Part shown: positions 1 to 7,722 of the stretch, in pieces | Numbering within the stretch: the first letter of the stretch is position 1 | How the letters are laid out: every line of letters begins with the position of its first letter | DNA from: Erythrobacter cryptus DSM 12079 | GTDB lineage: Bacteria > Pseudomonadota > Alphaproteobacteria > Sphingomonadales > Sphingomonadaceae | Length of the DNA: 64,000 nucleotides | Direction of reading: 5' to 3' | Assembly: GCF_000422985.1 (NCBI RefSeq) | Contig: NZ_AUHC01000002.1 | Location: 62,001-126,000 of the forward strand | Position numbers and translations under genes: made by a program | The notes under the pieces: generated by a model | Seen by the model: only the letters and a program-made list of their open reading frames with translations | The model's database searches: none | What the model was told of the DNA's origin: nothing

Positions 1-122
1 CCCAGCTGTGGCGCGAAAGCGGCCGCCCGCTGCTCACCTGGACGGTGCGCTCGCCCGACACCCGCGCGCGCGGGGCTGCCCACGCCGATGCCCTGATTGC
101 CGAAGGAGCGGGCCTCGCGTGA
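1..122 (+). CDS. 3' end of an upstream gene, possibly glycerophosphodiester phosphodiesterase
   Basis: Reading from base 3 there is an open frame that enters from outside the window and stops at the TGA at 120-122; the last residues are ...EGAGLA. The segment contains LLTWTVRS followed by a helix rich in Ala and ending ALIAEG. This resembles the last strand and helix of the TIM barrel of glycerophosphodiester phosphodiesterases, which turn glycerophosphodiesters into glycerol-3-phosphate and an alcohol. Only about 39 residues are visible, so the family call is tentative. Its stop overlaps the GTG start of the next gene by four bases (GTGA), so the two genes are probably co-translated. Confidence 0.45.
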   Translation, partial: QLWRESGRPLLTWTVRSPDTRARGAAHADALIAEGAGLA

Positions 123-1255
123 GCGATGCGGCCTTGACCGTCCGGATCGCCCCATCGGTCGGCGCCTTTGGCCGCGCGGCGTGGAACGCGCTGGGCGGGA
201 ACGACAATCCCTTTGTCAGCCACGAATTCCTCACCGCGATGGAAGATTCGGGCTCTGTCGGGCCCGGCACCGGGTGGGAGCCTGCCCCCATTGCCATCAC
301 CGACGATAGCGGGCGCCTGCTGGCAGCCTTGCCCGCTTACGCCAAGGGGCACAGTCAGGGCGAATATGTGTTCGACCATTCCTGGGCCGATGCATGGCAC
401 CGGGCAGGGGGGCGCTATTACCCCAAGCTCCAGATCGCCGCGCCCTTCACCCCGGCGACGGGGCCGCGCCTGCTGCTCAGCGACCCGGCGCTTGCCCCGC
501 ACCTGCTCAAGGGCGCCGAGGCGGTGTGCCTCCAGAACGGGTTGTCGAGCGCCCATGCCACCTTCATTGACCCTGCCCAGCTTCCCCTGTTCGAGGCGGG
601 CGGCTGGCTCTTGCGCGCCGATATCCAGTTCCACTGGTTCAACCGCGGCTATGCCAGCTTCGAGGACTTTCTCGGCGCGCTCTCCTCGAGAAAGCGCAAG
701 GACCTGAGGAAGGAGCGCGCTGCGGCGGTGGGGGGCCTGACCATCCGTCATCTCACCGGGAGCGACATCACCGAGGCGCATTGGGACGCCTTCTGGGAGT
801 TCTATCAGGACACGGGCAGCCGCAAATGGGGGAGGCCCTATCTCACCCGCGAGGCCTTCAGCCTGCTCGGCGCGCGGATGGGTGAGCGGATCGTGCTGAT
901 CCTCGCCTATGACGGGACCGAGCCGATTGCCGGCGCGCTCAACTTCCTCGGGCGCGATGCGCTTTACGGGCGCTATTGGGGCTGCACCCGGCAGGTGCGC
1001 TTCCTCCATTTCGAGCTGTGCTATTATCAGGCGATCGAGCTTGCCATCGCCCGGGGGCTAAAGCGGGTCGAGGCCGGGGCCCAGGGTGGGCACAAGCTCG
1101 CCCGCGGATATGAGCCGGTCAGGACCTGGTCGGCGCATTGGATCGCCGATCCCGGCTTTCGCGCGGCGGTGGCCGATTTTCTTGAACGCGAGCGCGCCGG
1201 GGTGGCGAGCGACCAGCTCACCCTCGATGCCCGCACGCCCTTCCGCAAGGGCTGA
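119..1255 (+). CDS. FemAB-like/GNAT-fold acyltransferase (COG3146, 'peptidogalycan biosynthesis' family)
   Basis: This encodes a soluble protein of 378 residues. I chose the GTG at 119, which overlaps the upstream stop as GTGA and gives the start VSDAALTVRI; extending upstream only reads the shadow of the preceding gene. The family signature SSRKRKDLRKER lies at about residues 187-200, between two GNAT-like halves, with VEAGAQGGHKLARGY near the end, as in the FemAB_like (DUF482) family. Members are thought to transfer acyl or aminoacyl groups, but their substrate is not established. Its TGA is followed directly by the stop of the convergent Sel1 gene, leaving no intergenic base. The family call is firm, the function open. 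Confidence 0.8.
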   Translation: MSDAALTVRIAPSVGAFGRAAWNALGGNDNPFVSHEFLTAMEDSGSVGPGTGWEPAPIAITDDSGRLLAALPAYAKGHSQGEYVFDHSWADAWHRAGGRYYPKLQIAAPFTPATGPRLLLSDPALAPHLLKGAEAVCLQNGLSSAHATFIDPAQLPLFEAGGWLLRADIQFHWFNRGYASFEDFLGALSSRKRKDLRKERAAAVGGLTIRHLTGSDITEAHWDAFWEFYQDTGSRKWGRPYLTREAFSLLGARMGERIVLILAYDGTEPIAGALNFLGRDALYGRYWGCTRQVRFLHFELCYYQAIELAIARGLKRVEAGAQGGHKLARGYEPVRTWSAHWIADPGFRAAVADFLERERAGVASDQLTLDARTPFRKG

Positions 1256-1576
1256 TCAGGCCGCCCGCAGCCGTCCCTCGGCCAGCCATTGCCGGGCCCG
1301 GCGCTGGGCTTCGGCGATCTCGCGCGCGGTCATCTCGTCGGCGATCTCGGCGCGGCAGCGTGCGGCTTCCGCGTGACCGCGGGCGGCGGCAAGATTGAAC
1401 CACTTGTGCGCCTCGATGAGATCGCACTCGGCCCCGTTGCTGCCGGTGGAAAAGGCAACGCCGAGGTTGAAGCAGGCTTCCGGCTCGCCCTCGGCCGCCT
1501 GCGCCAGCCAGGCGCCCAGCAGGCTCTCGCTCGCCGCGCCCCGCGCGCCTCTCGCGGCAATGGCAATGATCGTCAT
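1256..1576 (-). CDS. Small Sel1-repeat (SLR) protein
   Basis: This encodes 106 residues from the ATG at 1576 (MTIIAIAARGARG). A GTG seven codons upstream is possible, but the ATG has a GGGGAC motif at a suitable distance. The middle carries ACFNLGVAFSTG and EAHKWFNLAAARGHAEAARCRAEIA, a typical Sel1-like alpha/alpha repeat. Such repeats serve as scaffolds for protein contacts; no enzyme motif is visible. The C-terminus (TAREIAEAQRRARQWLAEG) is a helix commonly found after Sel1 repeats. A CtrA-type box lies about 75 bases upstream. The partner protein cannot be told from the sequence. Confidence 0.75.
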   Translation of the reverse strand: MTIIAIAARGARGAASESLLGAWLAQAAEGEPEACFNLGVAFSTGSNGAECDLIEAHKWFNLAAARGHAEAARCRAEIADEMTAREIAEAQRRARQWLAEGRLRAA

Positions 1577-1648
1577 GGTCTTGTCCCCGTTCCTCACCCG
1601 GTCGCCCCCCGAGCGACCTTCCGTGGGGGCAGACTGCGGCGATCATGG

Positions 1649-1663
1649 TCAAGAAATGGTTAA
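1649..1663 (-). promoter_or_regulatory. CtrA-like box upstream of the Sel1 gene
   Basis: On the minus strand the sequence reads TTAACCATTTCTTGA, that is TTAA-N7-TTGA. It contains TTAACCAT, a frequent CtrA half-site form in Caulobacter, and matches 7 of 8 defining bases of TTAA-N7-TTAA. It lies about 75 bases before the Sel1 start. Binding is inferred; ctrA itself is in this window. Confidence 0.4.
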
Positions 1664-1723
1664 CGCCAGCCCGGGCGGGCTGGTGGCGCGCCCGATTGTG
1701 TGCTCACAAGCTGCCAAAGGCGC

Positions 1724-1752
1724 TTGTGCGGTTTGGGGGGCTTGCCTATAGG
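1724..1752 (+). promoter_or_regulatory. Candidate sigma-70 promoter of dksA
   Basis: TTGTGC (1724-1729) and TATAGG (1747-1752) are separated by 17 bases. Transcription would start near 1759 and give a leader of about 95 bases before dksA. The -10 is good and the -35 moderate. The leader contains a 27-codon open frame, 1791-1874, that starts at an ATG and overlaps the dksA start. Confidence 0.45.
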
Positions 1753-1854
1753 CGCCGCAGTGCTTCAACTTGCTGGGACCAAGTGAGCCAATGAAAAAAT
1801 TGAGGCGGCAGGACGCACTGGTCAGCCCAGTGCCACACGGGATGAGGAAGCTTC

Positions 1855-2313
1855 ATGCCATCTGCCGCGTCTGACGAGATCGACATCCTCGAGAAAGCCA
1901 AGCGCCTGATCGCTCCGGATTATGTGCCGAGCGAGGACGAGGAATACATGAACGAGCGCCAGCAGGCCTATTTCCGGATGCTGCTCACGGAATGGAAGCG
2001 CGCGATCCACTCGGCGGCTGGCCAGACGCTGCAATCGCTCCAGGACGGCCCGATCCGTGAGGCTGATCTGACCGACCGCGCCTCGAGCGAGACGGACTGG
2101 GGCATCGAACTGCGCACCCGCGATCGCCAGCGCAAGCTGATTGCCAAGATCGACGCAGCACTGCGGCGGCTCGATACCGGCGAATATGGCTATTGCGAGG
2201 TGACCGGCGATCCCATCGGCCTCAAACGCCTGATCGCGCGCCCGGTTGCCACCATGACGGTCGAGGCCCAGGAAGCCCACGAACGGCGCGAGAAGGTCTC
2301 GCGCGACGACTAG
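1855..2313 (+). CDS. dksA: RNA polymerase-binding transcription factor DksA
   Basis: This encodes 152 residues, the usual DksA length. DksA enters the secondary channel of RNA polymerase and, with ppGpp, adjusts initiation at rRNA and amino-acid promoters. The coiled-coil tip DxxDxA is present as D71-D74-A76. The C-terminal module YGYCEVTGDPIGLKRL is the standard DksA/TraR fold, but only one cysteine (C114) remains of the four zinc ligands of E. coli DksA; Thr117 and Ala residues occupy other ligand positions. This zinc-poor form is known among alphaproteobacteria. The ATG at 1855 is preceded by ATGAGGAAG, which provides the ribosome site. The gene is monocistronic, with its own promoter upstream. 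Confidence 0.95.
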   Translation: MPSAASDEIDILEKAKRLIAPDYVPSEDEEYMNERQQAYFRMLLTEWKRAIHSAAGQTLQSLQDGPIREADLTDRASSETDWGIELRTRDRQRKLIAKIDAALRRLDTGEYGYCEVTGDPIGLKRLIARPVATMTVEAQEAHERREKVSRDD

Positions 2314-2387
2314 TCATCAACAGCTTTGCGCCCTTGTGTATCGGCTTGGGACGGGCTTGTTTTTGTGCGCTCGCGGCGGGGCGAAGC

Positions 2388-2402
2388 TTAACCACCTGTT
2401 TA
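2388..2402 (+). promoter_or_regulatory. CtrA-like box upstream of the PilZ gene
   Basis: The sequence TTAACCACCTGTTTA is TTAA-N7-TTTA, 7 of 8 bases of the CtrA consensus. It is about 100 bases upstream of the PilZ start. The same TTAA-N7-TTTA form occurs in front of ctrA itself. Binding is inferred. Confidence 0.4.
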
Positions 2403-2501
2403 CTGCGAATGCGCCATCGTTGCGGGCGCGAGATTGGCGCAGCCGCGATGCGCCCCGGCGGGGTGCCACGCGCGGTTGTCGGTTGAGGAGACAATGCGGG
2501 C

Positions 2502-2879
2502 ATGACCGGGGTCGATACACGCAGCGTTGCGCGCGACAGCCTGTTCCTGCTGGCTGACGTGCGGATCGAACAGGGCAGCGAGACCCATCGGGTGCGGGTG
2601 CGCAACCTGTCTGACGGCGGCATGATGGGCGAGGGCCAGATCAGGGTGCAACGCGGCAACCGGCTCACCATCGAATTGCGCAATATCGGCGCGGTGGGCG
2701 GCACGGTCGCCTGGGTGCAGGACAATCGCTTTGGCGTCGCCTTCGACGAGGAAATCGATTCGCAAAAGGCGCGTCGCCCGGTTCAGGCCAGCGACGAATC
2801 GGCGCTTGGCTTCTACGAGCGCTCGTGGGCGCATCGGGCGCCCAAGCCGCCCGAGCCGAGCCGCCTGCGCAAGATCTGA
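2502..2879 (+). CDS. PilZ-domain c-di-GMP receptor
   Basis: This encodes 125 residues, essentially one PilZ domain plus a short basic, Pro-rich tail. Both c-di-GMP motifs are intact: RxxxR as R7-SVA-R11 and (D/N)xSxxG as N35-LSDG-G40. The domain continues as a six-strand barrel through WVQDNRFGVAFDE. Stand-alone PilZ proteins pass the c-di-GMP signal to a partner that controls motility, adhesion or envelope synthesis; which partner is unknown here. The promoter region has a CtrA-like box, which would fit cell-cycle control. The start at 2502 follows GAGGAGACAATGCGGGC, so the spacing is long but acceptable. Confidence 0.9.
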   Translation: MTGVDTRSVARDSLFLLADVRIEQGSETHRVRVRNLSDGGMMGEGQIRVQRGNRLTIELRNIGAVGGTVAWVQDNRFGVAFDEEIDSQKARRPVQASDESALGFYERSWAHRAPKPPEPSRLRKI

Positions 2880-2945
2880 TTCGCCCCCTCCCACTGCCTG
2901 CGCGCGCAAGCTGACCGGCGCGGTGCGACCTGCTAGGCAGGCGTG

Positions 2946-4412
2946 ATGCGATTCTGGCTCTCCGTGCTTGCGCTCATCCTGCTCACCTCCTGCGGGGCCG
3001 CGGGACGCGATGGCCCGGTGGCGGTGGCGATCATCGGCACGCCTGGCAGCCTGTTCCAGCAGGGGGTGCGCCTGCCCTTTGCCGCGCAGCATTTGCGGGC
3101 GGCAACCAACGAGGGGCTGGTGAGCCTCGATGCCGCCGGGCAGGTGGTGCCCGCGATTGCCGAGCGCTGGATCGTCACCGACGATGGCATGAGCTACATC
3201 TTCCGCCTGCGCGACAGCACCTGGCCCGATGGCGAGGAGATCACCGCAATCGAAGCGCGGCGGCAGCTGCGTGAGGCGATTGCCCGCTTGCGGGGCACCG
3301 CCCTCGGGCTTGACCTTGCCAAGGTGCGCGAGGTGCGGGCGATGACCGGAAGGGTGATCGAGGTGCGGCTCAGCGCGCCGATGCCCGATTTCCTGCGGCT
3401 CTTGGCGCAGCCCGAACTGGGCTTTGTCAAGAACGGCAGCGGCGTCGGGCCGATGGTGATGTCGCGCGAGGAAGGCGCGGATCTCGCCCGGCTCACCGCA
3501 CTCCCGCCCGAATCGCGCGGGCAGCCCGCGCGCGAGGACTGGGAGCAGATTGCCCGGCCCGTCACGGTGCAGGTGCTCGGCCCGGAGGCCGCGGTCAGCG
3601 CCTTTGGCCGCGGCGAGATCGATCTGGTGCTGGGCGGCAGCCTCACTGATTTTCCCCTGGCCGAGGTCGGCCCGCTCTCGCGCGGGACGATCCAGGCCGA
3701 TCCCGCCCAGGGCCTGTTCGGGCTGATGGTGCGCCGCGAGGAGGGGCTGCTCGCCGATCCGGCCCGCCGCGAGGCGCTGTCGATGGCGATCGATCGGGCG
3801 GCGCTGATCCAGGGCTTCGGCATTTCCGGCTGGCGCGAAAGCAGCTGGATCGTGCCCCCCGATCTGTTTGCCGGCCGGCCCTATCCCGCTGATCGCTGGG
3901 ATGGCATGTCGCTCGATGAACGCCGCCGCGTTGCCGCAGCCCGGGTGCGGGCCTGGCGCGCCGAGGGCGGGGGCGAGGCGGTGGTGCGGATCGCGCTGCC
4001 ACGCGCGCCGGGCAGCGATCTGCTGCTGCGCCAGCTGGCCGAGGCCTGGGGCGCGATCGGGGTGACGGTGCGGCGGGTGGCGAGCGTCGCCGAGGCCGAT
4101 CTAGAATTGCGCGACACGCTTGCCCGCTATGCCGCGCCGCGCTGGTATCTGAACCAGTTCAACTGCGCGCTCAGGGCCGGCCTGTGCTCGCGCGAGGCCG
4201 ACGCGCTGGTGCGCCAGACCCTGACCGAGCCCGATCCCGCGCGGCGCGAGCGGCTGATGGCCGAGGCTCATGCCGCGCTGGTCAAGCGCGAGGCCTTCAT
4301 CCCCCTCGGCGCGCCGGTGCGTTGGTCGCTGGTGCGCGGTTCGATCCGCAATTTCCAGCCCAACCCCTGGGGGATGCACCCCTTGTTCCCGCTCTCGCAG
4401 CCCCCCACATAA
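2946..4412 (+). CDS. Peptide/nickel-type ABC transporter substrate-binding lipoprotein (SBP family 5)
   Basis: This encodes 488 residues from the ATG at 2946; a GTG one codon upstream is also possible. The N-terminus MRFWLSVLALILLTSC is a lipoprotein signal with lipobox LTSC, so the mature protein begins at Cys16 and sits in the inner membrane facing the periplasm. The body has family 5 hallmarks: an N-terminal lobe with NEGLVSLDAAGQVVPAIAERW, then SMAIDRAAL and the long C-terminal lobe. The family binds oligopeptides, nickel chelates or other small molecules for import. No permease or ATPase gene is adjacent, so the ligand is unknown. The next gene begins six bases downstream. Confidence 0.85.
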   Translation: MRFWLSVLALILLTSCGAAGRDGPVAVAIIGTPGSLFQQGVRLPFAAQHLRAATNEGLVSLDAAGQVVPAIAERWIVTDDGMSYIFRLRDSTWPDGEEITAIEARRQLREAIARLRGTALGLDLAKVREVRAMTGRVIEVRLSAPMPDFLRLLAQPELGFVKNGSGVGPMVMSREEGADLARLTALPPESRGQPAREDWEQIARPVTVQVLGPEAAVSAFGRGEIDLVLGGSLTDFPLAEVGPLSRGTIQADPAQGLFGLMVRREEGLLADPARREALSMAIDRAALIQGFGISGWRESSWIVPPDLFAGRPYPADRWDGMSLDERRRVAAARVRAWRAEGGGEAVVRIALPRAPGSDLLLRQLAEAWGAIGVTVRRVASVAEADLELRDTLARYAAPRWYLNQFNCALRAGLCSREADALVRQTLTEPDPARRERLMAEAHAALVKREAFIPLGAPVRWSLVRGSIRNFQPNPWGMHPLFPLSQPPT

Positions 4413-4417
4413 GGCGC

Positions 4418-4846
4418 ATGACCATGACCACTGCCCGCCGCGACCCCGCCCGCGCGATCCTTGCCCAGCTGCCGACCGGCACCGATCCTGCCGCGGTGCG
4501 CATGCGGATCGAGGCGCTCGAGCGGCTGCTTGAACGCAGCCTGGTGATCCCCGGAATCAATCTGCCCATCGGGCTTGATGCGCTCATCGGGCTGGTGCCG
4601 GTGCTGGGGGAAATCCTTACCACCGCGATGGGCGCCTACCTCATCTGGGAGGCGCGCAATCTCGGGCTTTCGCGCTGGAAGCTTGCGCGGATGGGATTGA
4701 ACGTGCTGTTCGACACCGCGCTTGGCGCGGTGCCGCTGGTGGGCGATGCGGCCGACGTGGTGTTCCGCTCGAACACCCGCAACCTCAGGCTGCTGCGCCG
4801 CCATATCGACCGCCACCATCCCAAGGCCCGGGTGATCGAGGCCTAG
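4418..4846 (+). CDS. DUF4112 membrane-associated protein
   Basis: This encodes 142 residues from the ATG at 4418, preceded by AAGG in the overlap with the upstream stop. A DUF4112 core is recognisable: LPIGLDALIGLVPVLGEI, then GAYLIWEARNLGLS, then DTALGAVPLVGDAADVVFRSN and a basic C-terminus. Two hydrophobic segments (about residues 45-75 and 95-115) suggest membrane association. The biochemical role of the family is unknown. It is close behind the binding-protein gene (5-base gap), so the two are probably co-transcribed, though no functional link is evident. Confidence 0.8.
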   Translation: MTMTTARRDPARAILAQLPTGTDPAAVRMRIEALERLLERSLVIPGINLPIGLDALIGLVPVLGEILTTAMGAYLIWEARNLGLSRWKLARMGLNVLFDTALGAVPLVGDAADVVFRSNTRNLRLLRRHIDRHHPKARVIEA

Positions 4847-4885
4847 CTTGCAGCGCAGCCCATCGCGGCGCTAGGGCATGGGCGC

Positions 4886-6109
4886 ATGACCATCGAAGCG
4901 CGCGCTCGCGAGTTCGACCTTGCCGATCCTCTGGCTGCGGCCCGAGCGCTGTTCCGCCTGCCCGATGGCGTGATCTATCTCGATGGAAATTCGCTCGGCG
5001 CCCTGCCGCGTGCCACTCCGCAGGTGCTGGCGCGGGTGGTGGAGGAGGAATGGGGAGAGGGGCTGATCGGTTCGTGGAACCGGGCCGGCTGGTTCGACAT
5101 GGCGGCGCGGGTGGGGGCCAAGATCGCCCCGCTGATCGGCGCCGCGCCGCAGGAGGTGATCGCCTGCGATTCGACCAGCATCAACCTGTTCAAGCTGATC
5201 GCCGCAGCCTTGCAGCTGCGCCCGGGGCGCAAAGTGATCCTGTCAGAGCCGGGCAATTTCCCCACCGATCTTTACATGATCTCCGGGCTCGAGGCGCAGG
5301 GGCTGGCGCGGCGGCGGCTGGCTGCGCCCGAGCGTCTCGCCGAGGCCCTGGATGGCGATGTCGCGCTGCTGCTGCTCACCCATGTCCATTACAAGACCGG
5401 CGCCGTGCACGACATGGCCGCGCTCACCAAGGCCGCGCATGCGGCAGGGGCGCTGGTGCTGTGGGATCTGTCACACTCGGCCGGGGCGTTGCCGGTTGAC
5501 CTCAACGCGGCGGGCGCCGATTTCGCGGTGGGGTGCGGCTACAAATATCTGTGCGGCGGCCCCGGCGCGCCGGCCTATGCCTTTGTTTCCGCGCGGCATC
5601 TGCCCCGGCTGTCCCAGCCGCTGACCGGCTGGTTCGGGCACGAGGCGCCTTTTGCCTTTGTCGATGACTATGCCCCGGCCCCGGGCATTGCCCGGCTGCT
5701 TGCCGGCACCCCGCCGATCCTCGGGCTTGCCGCGCTCGAGGTGGGGGTTGACCTGATCGCCAGCCTCGGCGTGGCGCGGCTTTACGCCAAGGCGCAGGCG
5801 CTTTCGCAATTCTTCCTTGAATGTCTGGAAGCGCTCGGGGTGGAGCTTGAACTTGCCAGCCCCGCCGATGCCGCGGCGCGCGGCAGCCATCTTGCCTTCC
5901 GCCACCGCGAGGCCCACGCCATCTGTCAGGCGCTTATCGCGCGCGGGGTGATCGGGGATTTTCGCGATCCTGATGTGCTGCGCCTGGGCTTTGCCCCGGC
6001 CTATCTGAGCTTTGCCGATATGGCCGCCGCGGCCCGGCACCTTGCCGAGGTGCTGGCGCGGGGGGAATGGCAGCGGCCCGAATTTCGCCGCCGCGCCGCC
6101 GTGACCTGA
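4886..6109 (+). CDS. kynU: Kynureninase
   Basis: This PLP enzyme cleaves L-kynurenine to anthranilate and alanine (EC 3.7.1.3) in tryptophan breakdown or in supply of anthranilate. The 407 residues match the usual length. The N-terminus has YLDGNSLGALP, a kynureninase signature. The PLP lysine is K220 in FAVGCGYKYLCGGPGAPA, and WDLSHSAGALP (D194) holds the pyridine nitrogen. Further hallmarks are GWFGHE and the C-terminal LRLGFAPAYLS. No tryptophan dioxygenase or formamidase gene is next to it, so the rest of the pathway lies elsewhere. It converges on the HNH gene with only four bases between stops. Confidence 0.93.
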   Translation: MTIEARAREFDLADPLAAARALFRLPDGVIYLDGNSLGALPRATPQVLARVVEEEWGEGLIGSWNRAGWFDMAARVGAKIAPLIGAAPQEVIACDSTSINLFKLIAAALQLRPGRKVILSEPGNFPTDLYMISGLEAQGLARRRLAAPERLAEALDGDVALLLLTHVHYKTGAVHDMAALTKAAHAAGALVLWDLSHSAGALPVDLNAAGADFAVGCGYKYLCGGPGAPAYAFVSARHLPRLSQPLTGWFGHEAPFAFVDDYAPAPGIARLLAGTPPILGLAALEVGVDLIASLGVARLYAKAQALSQFFLECLEALGVELELASPADAAARGSHLAFRHREAHAICQALIARGVIGDFRDPDVLRLGFAPAYLSFADMAAAARHLAEVLARGEWQRPEFRRRAAVT

Positions 6110-6113
6110 CCGA

Positions 6114-6755
6114 TCAGGCTTCCAGCTCGACGTCCCAATAGAGCCAGTCGCGCCAGGTTTCGTGCAGATAGTTGGGCGGGAACAGCCGCCCGGCCTGCTG
6201 CAATTGCCAGCTCGTTGGCCGGATCGGCGACTGCTGCGGCTGCATCCCGGCCTGGCGGGGGGTGCGCCCGCCCTTCTTCATGTTGCACGGGGCGCAGGCG
6301 GTGATGATGTTTTCCCAGGTGGTGCGCCCGCCCAGCCGCCGCGGGATCACGTGATCGAAGGTGAGATGTTCGCGGCTGCCGCAATACTGGCACTGGAAGC
6401 GATCGCGCAGGAACACGTTGAAGCGGGTGAAGGCGGGAAATTCGCTCTGCTTCACATATTGCCGGAGCGCGATCACGCTCGGGATCTTCATGTCGAGGCT
6501 GGGGGAGTGCACCTCGCGGTCATAGCTCGCGACGATATCCACCCGGTCGAGGAACACCGCCTTGATCGCCGTCTGCCACGGCCAGAGCGACAGCGGATAG
6601 TAGGAGAGAGGCGTATAATCAGCGTTGAGCACCAGGGCAGGGCAGGCCGAGAGATTGCGGCTCGGGTCTTCATCGACACCGCGAAAACGGGCCACCTTCT
6701 CGATCAGTTCGGCGTTGAACACGGTTCTGCGTTCCTCCCTGACTGGAGCGAACAT
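6114..6755 (-). CDS. HNH endonuclease family protein
   Basis: This encodes 213 residues with a complete HNH zinc-type core: CQYCG, then HLTFDHVIPRRLGG, then WENIITACAPCNMKKG. The two CxxC pairs would bind zinc and the DHV..N..H arrangement forms the beta-beta-alpha-metal site that cuts DNA. The N-terminal part (ALVLNADYTPLSYYPLSLW) is that of a stand-alone HNH protein widespread and chromosomally stable in alphaproteobacteria; it is not linked here to phage or restriction genes. The start could instead be the GTG 12 codons in (VFNAELIEK). Its cellular task is unknown; a role in DNA repair is sometimes assumed but not shown here. Confidence 0.88.
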   Translation of the reverse strand: MFAPVREERRTVFNAELIEKVARFRGVDEDPSRNLSACPALVLNADYTPLSYYPLSLWPWQTAIKAVFLDRVDIVASYDREVHSPSLDMKIPSVIALRQYVKQSEFPAFTRFNVFLRDRFQCQYCGSREHLTFDHVIPRRLGGRTTWENIITACAPCNMKKGGRTPRQAGMQPQQSPIRPTSWQLQQAGRLFPPNYLHETWRDWLYWDVELEA

Positions 6756-6794
6756 GCCGTGCCAAGCTAAAGAGTCAAACCCGTGACAGCGGGG

Positions 6795-6832
6795 CTATCC
6801 ACAGGGACGGCCTGTGGGCAGGCTGTGGATGG
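6795..6832. promoter_or_regulatory. TGTGG inverted repeats with DnaA-box resemblance
   Basis: Between the divergent HNH and gluQRS genes lie CTATCCACA (6795-6803) and, inverted, TGTGGATGG (6824-6832). These differ from the DnaA box TTATCCACA by one and two bases. The middle CCACAGG (6799-6805) can also pair with CCTGTGG (6811-6817) around a five-base loop. The arrangement could be an operator, a DnaA-sensitive promoter element or an RNA hairpin; no data here separate these. Confidence 0.3.
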
Positions 6833-6866
6833 CGCAAGGAAATGTCCTGTGGCATCAGGAAGAATA

Positions 6867-7697
6867 ATGCCCGATTGCGCTGCCCAGACCACCCGTTTCG
6901 CGCCCAGCCCCAATGGGCCCTTGCACCTCGGCCATGCGCTTGCGGCGATCATCGCGCATGACCTTGCGCGCGTGAGCGGGGGGCGATTCCTGCTGCGCAT
7001 CGAGGATATCGACGGGCCGCGCGCGCGCGCGGAGCTTGCCGATGAATATCGCCGCGATCTTGAATGGCTGGGGCTCGAATGGGACGAGGTGCCCGCGCAA
7101 TCGACCCGCCTTGCACACTATTCGGCAGCGGCCGATAGGCTGAAGGCGCTGGGGCTGCTTTACCCATGCACCTGCACCCGCAAACAGATCGAGGCGGCGG
7201 GTGCCAAGCCGGGTTCGGACGGGCTCATCTATCCCGGCACCTGCCGGCACCGCCCCCCTGATCCCGCGCGCCCGGCGGCCTTGCGGCTCGACAGCGCGCG
7301 GGCGCTGGCGCTGGCGGGGCCGCTGGTGTGGGAGGACGCGCTCGCCGGCCCGCAGGCGGTGGACCTGTCGGGCCTTGGCGATGTGGTGCTGGTGCGCAAG
7401 GATCTGCCGGCAAGCTATCACCTTGCGGTCACGCTCGATGATGCGGCCGACGGGGTGAGCCTGGTGACGCGCGGGGCCGATCTGTTTGCTGCGAGCCATG
7501 TCCACCGGCTGCTCCAGGCGCTGCTCGGCCTGCCGGTGCCGCGCTTGCACCACCACCGCCTGCTGACCGATGCGCGAGGAGAAAAGCTCGCCAAGCGCCG
7601 CGGTTCGCCCGCGCTTGCCGCCCGCCGCCTTGCCGGGGAGGACGGGCGCCGCCTTGCCGACGAATTGCGCCGCGCCCATTTGGCACTTGGAACCTGA
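6867..7697 (+). CDS. gluQ: Glutamyl-Q tRNA(Asp) synthetase
   Basis: This is a GluRS paralogue without the anticodon-binding domain; it activates glutamate and attaches it to the queuosine of tRNA(Asp). The 276 residues fit the family. I chose the ATG at 6867 because it has AGGAAG seven bases upstream and because homology begins at RFAPSPNGPLHLGHA. That segment holds the HIGH-like motif (LGHA), and KLAKR at about residue 239 replaces KMSKS. The zinc site is visible as CTC plus the downstream YPGTC. It is separate from the full-length gltX at 46.4 kb. The divergent upstream region carries the TGTGG repeats. Confidence 0.93.
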   Translation: MPDCAAQTTRFAPSPNGPLHLGHALAAIIAHDLARVSGGRFLLRIEDIDGPRARAELADEYRRDLEWLGLEWDEVPAQSTRLAHYSAAADRLKALGLLYPCTCTRKQIEAAGAKPGSDGLIYPGTCRHRPPDPARPAALRLDSARALALAGPLVWEDALAGPQAVDLSGLGDVVLVRKDLPASYHLAVTLDDAADGVSLVTRGADLFAASHVHRLLQALLGLPVPRLHHHRLLTDARGEKLAKRRGSPALAARRLAGEDGRRLADELRRAHLALGT

Positions 7698-7722
7698 AGC
7701 CCAAGCGTCCATTACAGGCCTT

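Noticed and set aside
1..118. N-terminal extension of the FemAB-like protein from the ATG at base 8
   Set aside because: The extra 37 residues are Arg/Pro-rich and read through the end of the upstream gene in another frame; the GTGA overlap at 119 is the natural start.
6345..6356. GATCACGTGATC palindrome as a third parS
   Set aside because: Only the central CACGTG is shared with parS; the flanks differ and it lies inside the HNH coding sequence.
6795..6832. Replication origin
   Set aside because: Only two imperfect DnaA-box-like words are present, with no AT-rich unwinding element and no dnaA, hemE or other origin neighbour.
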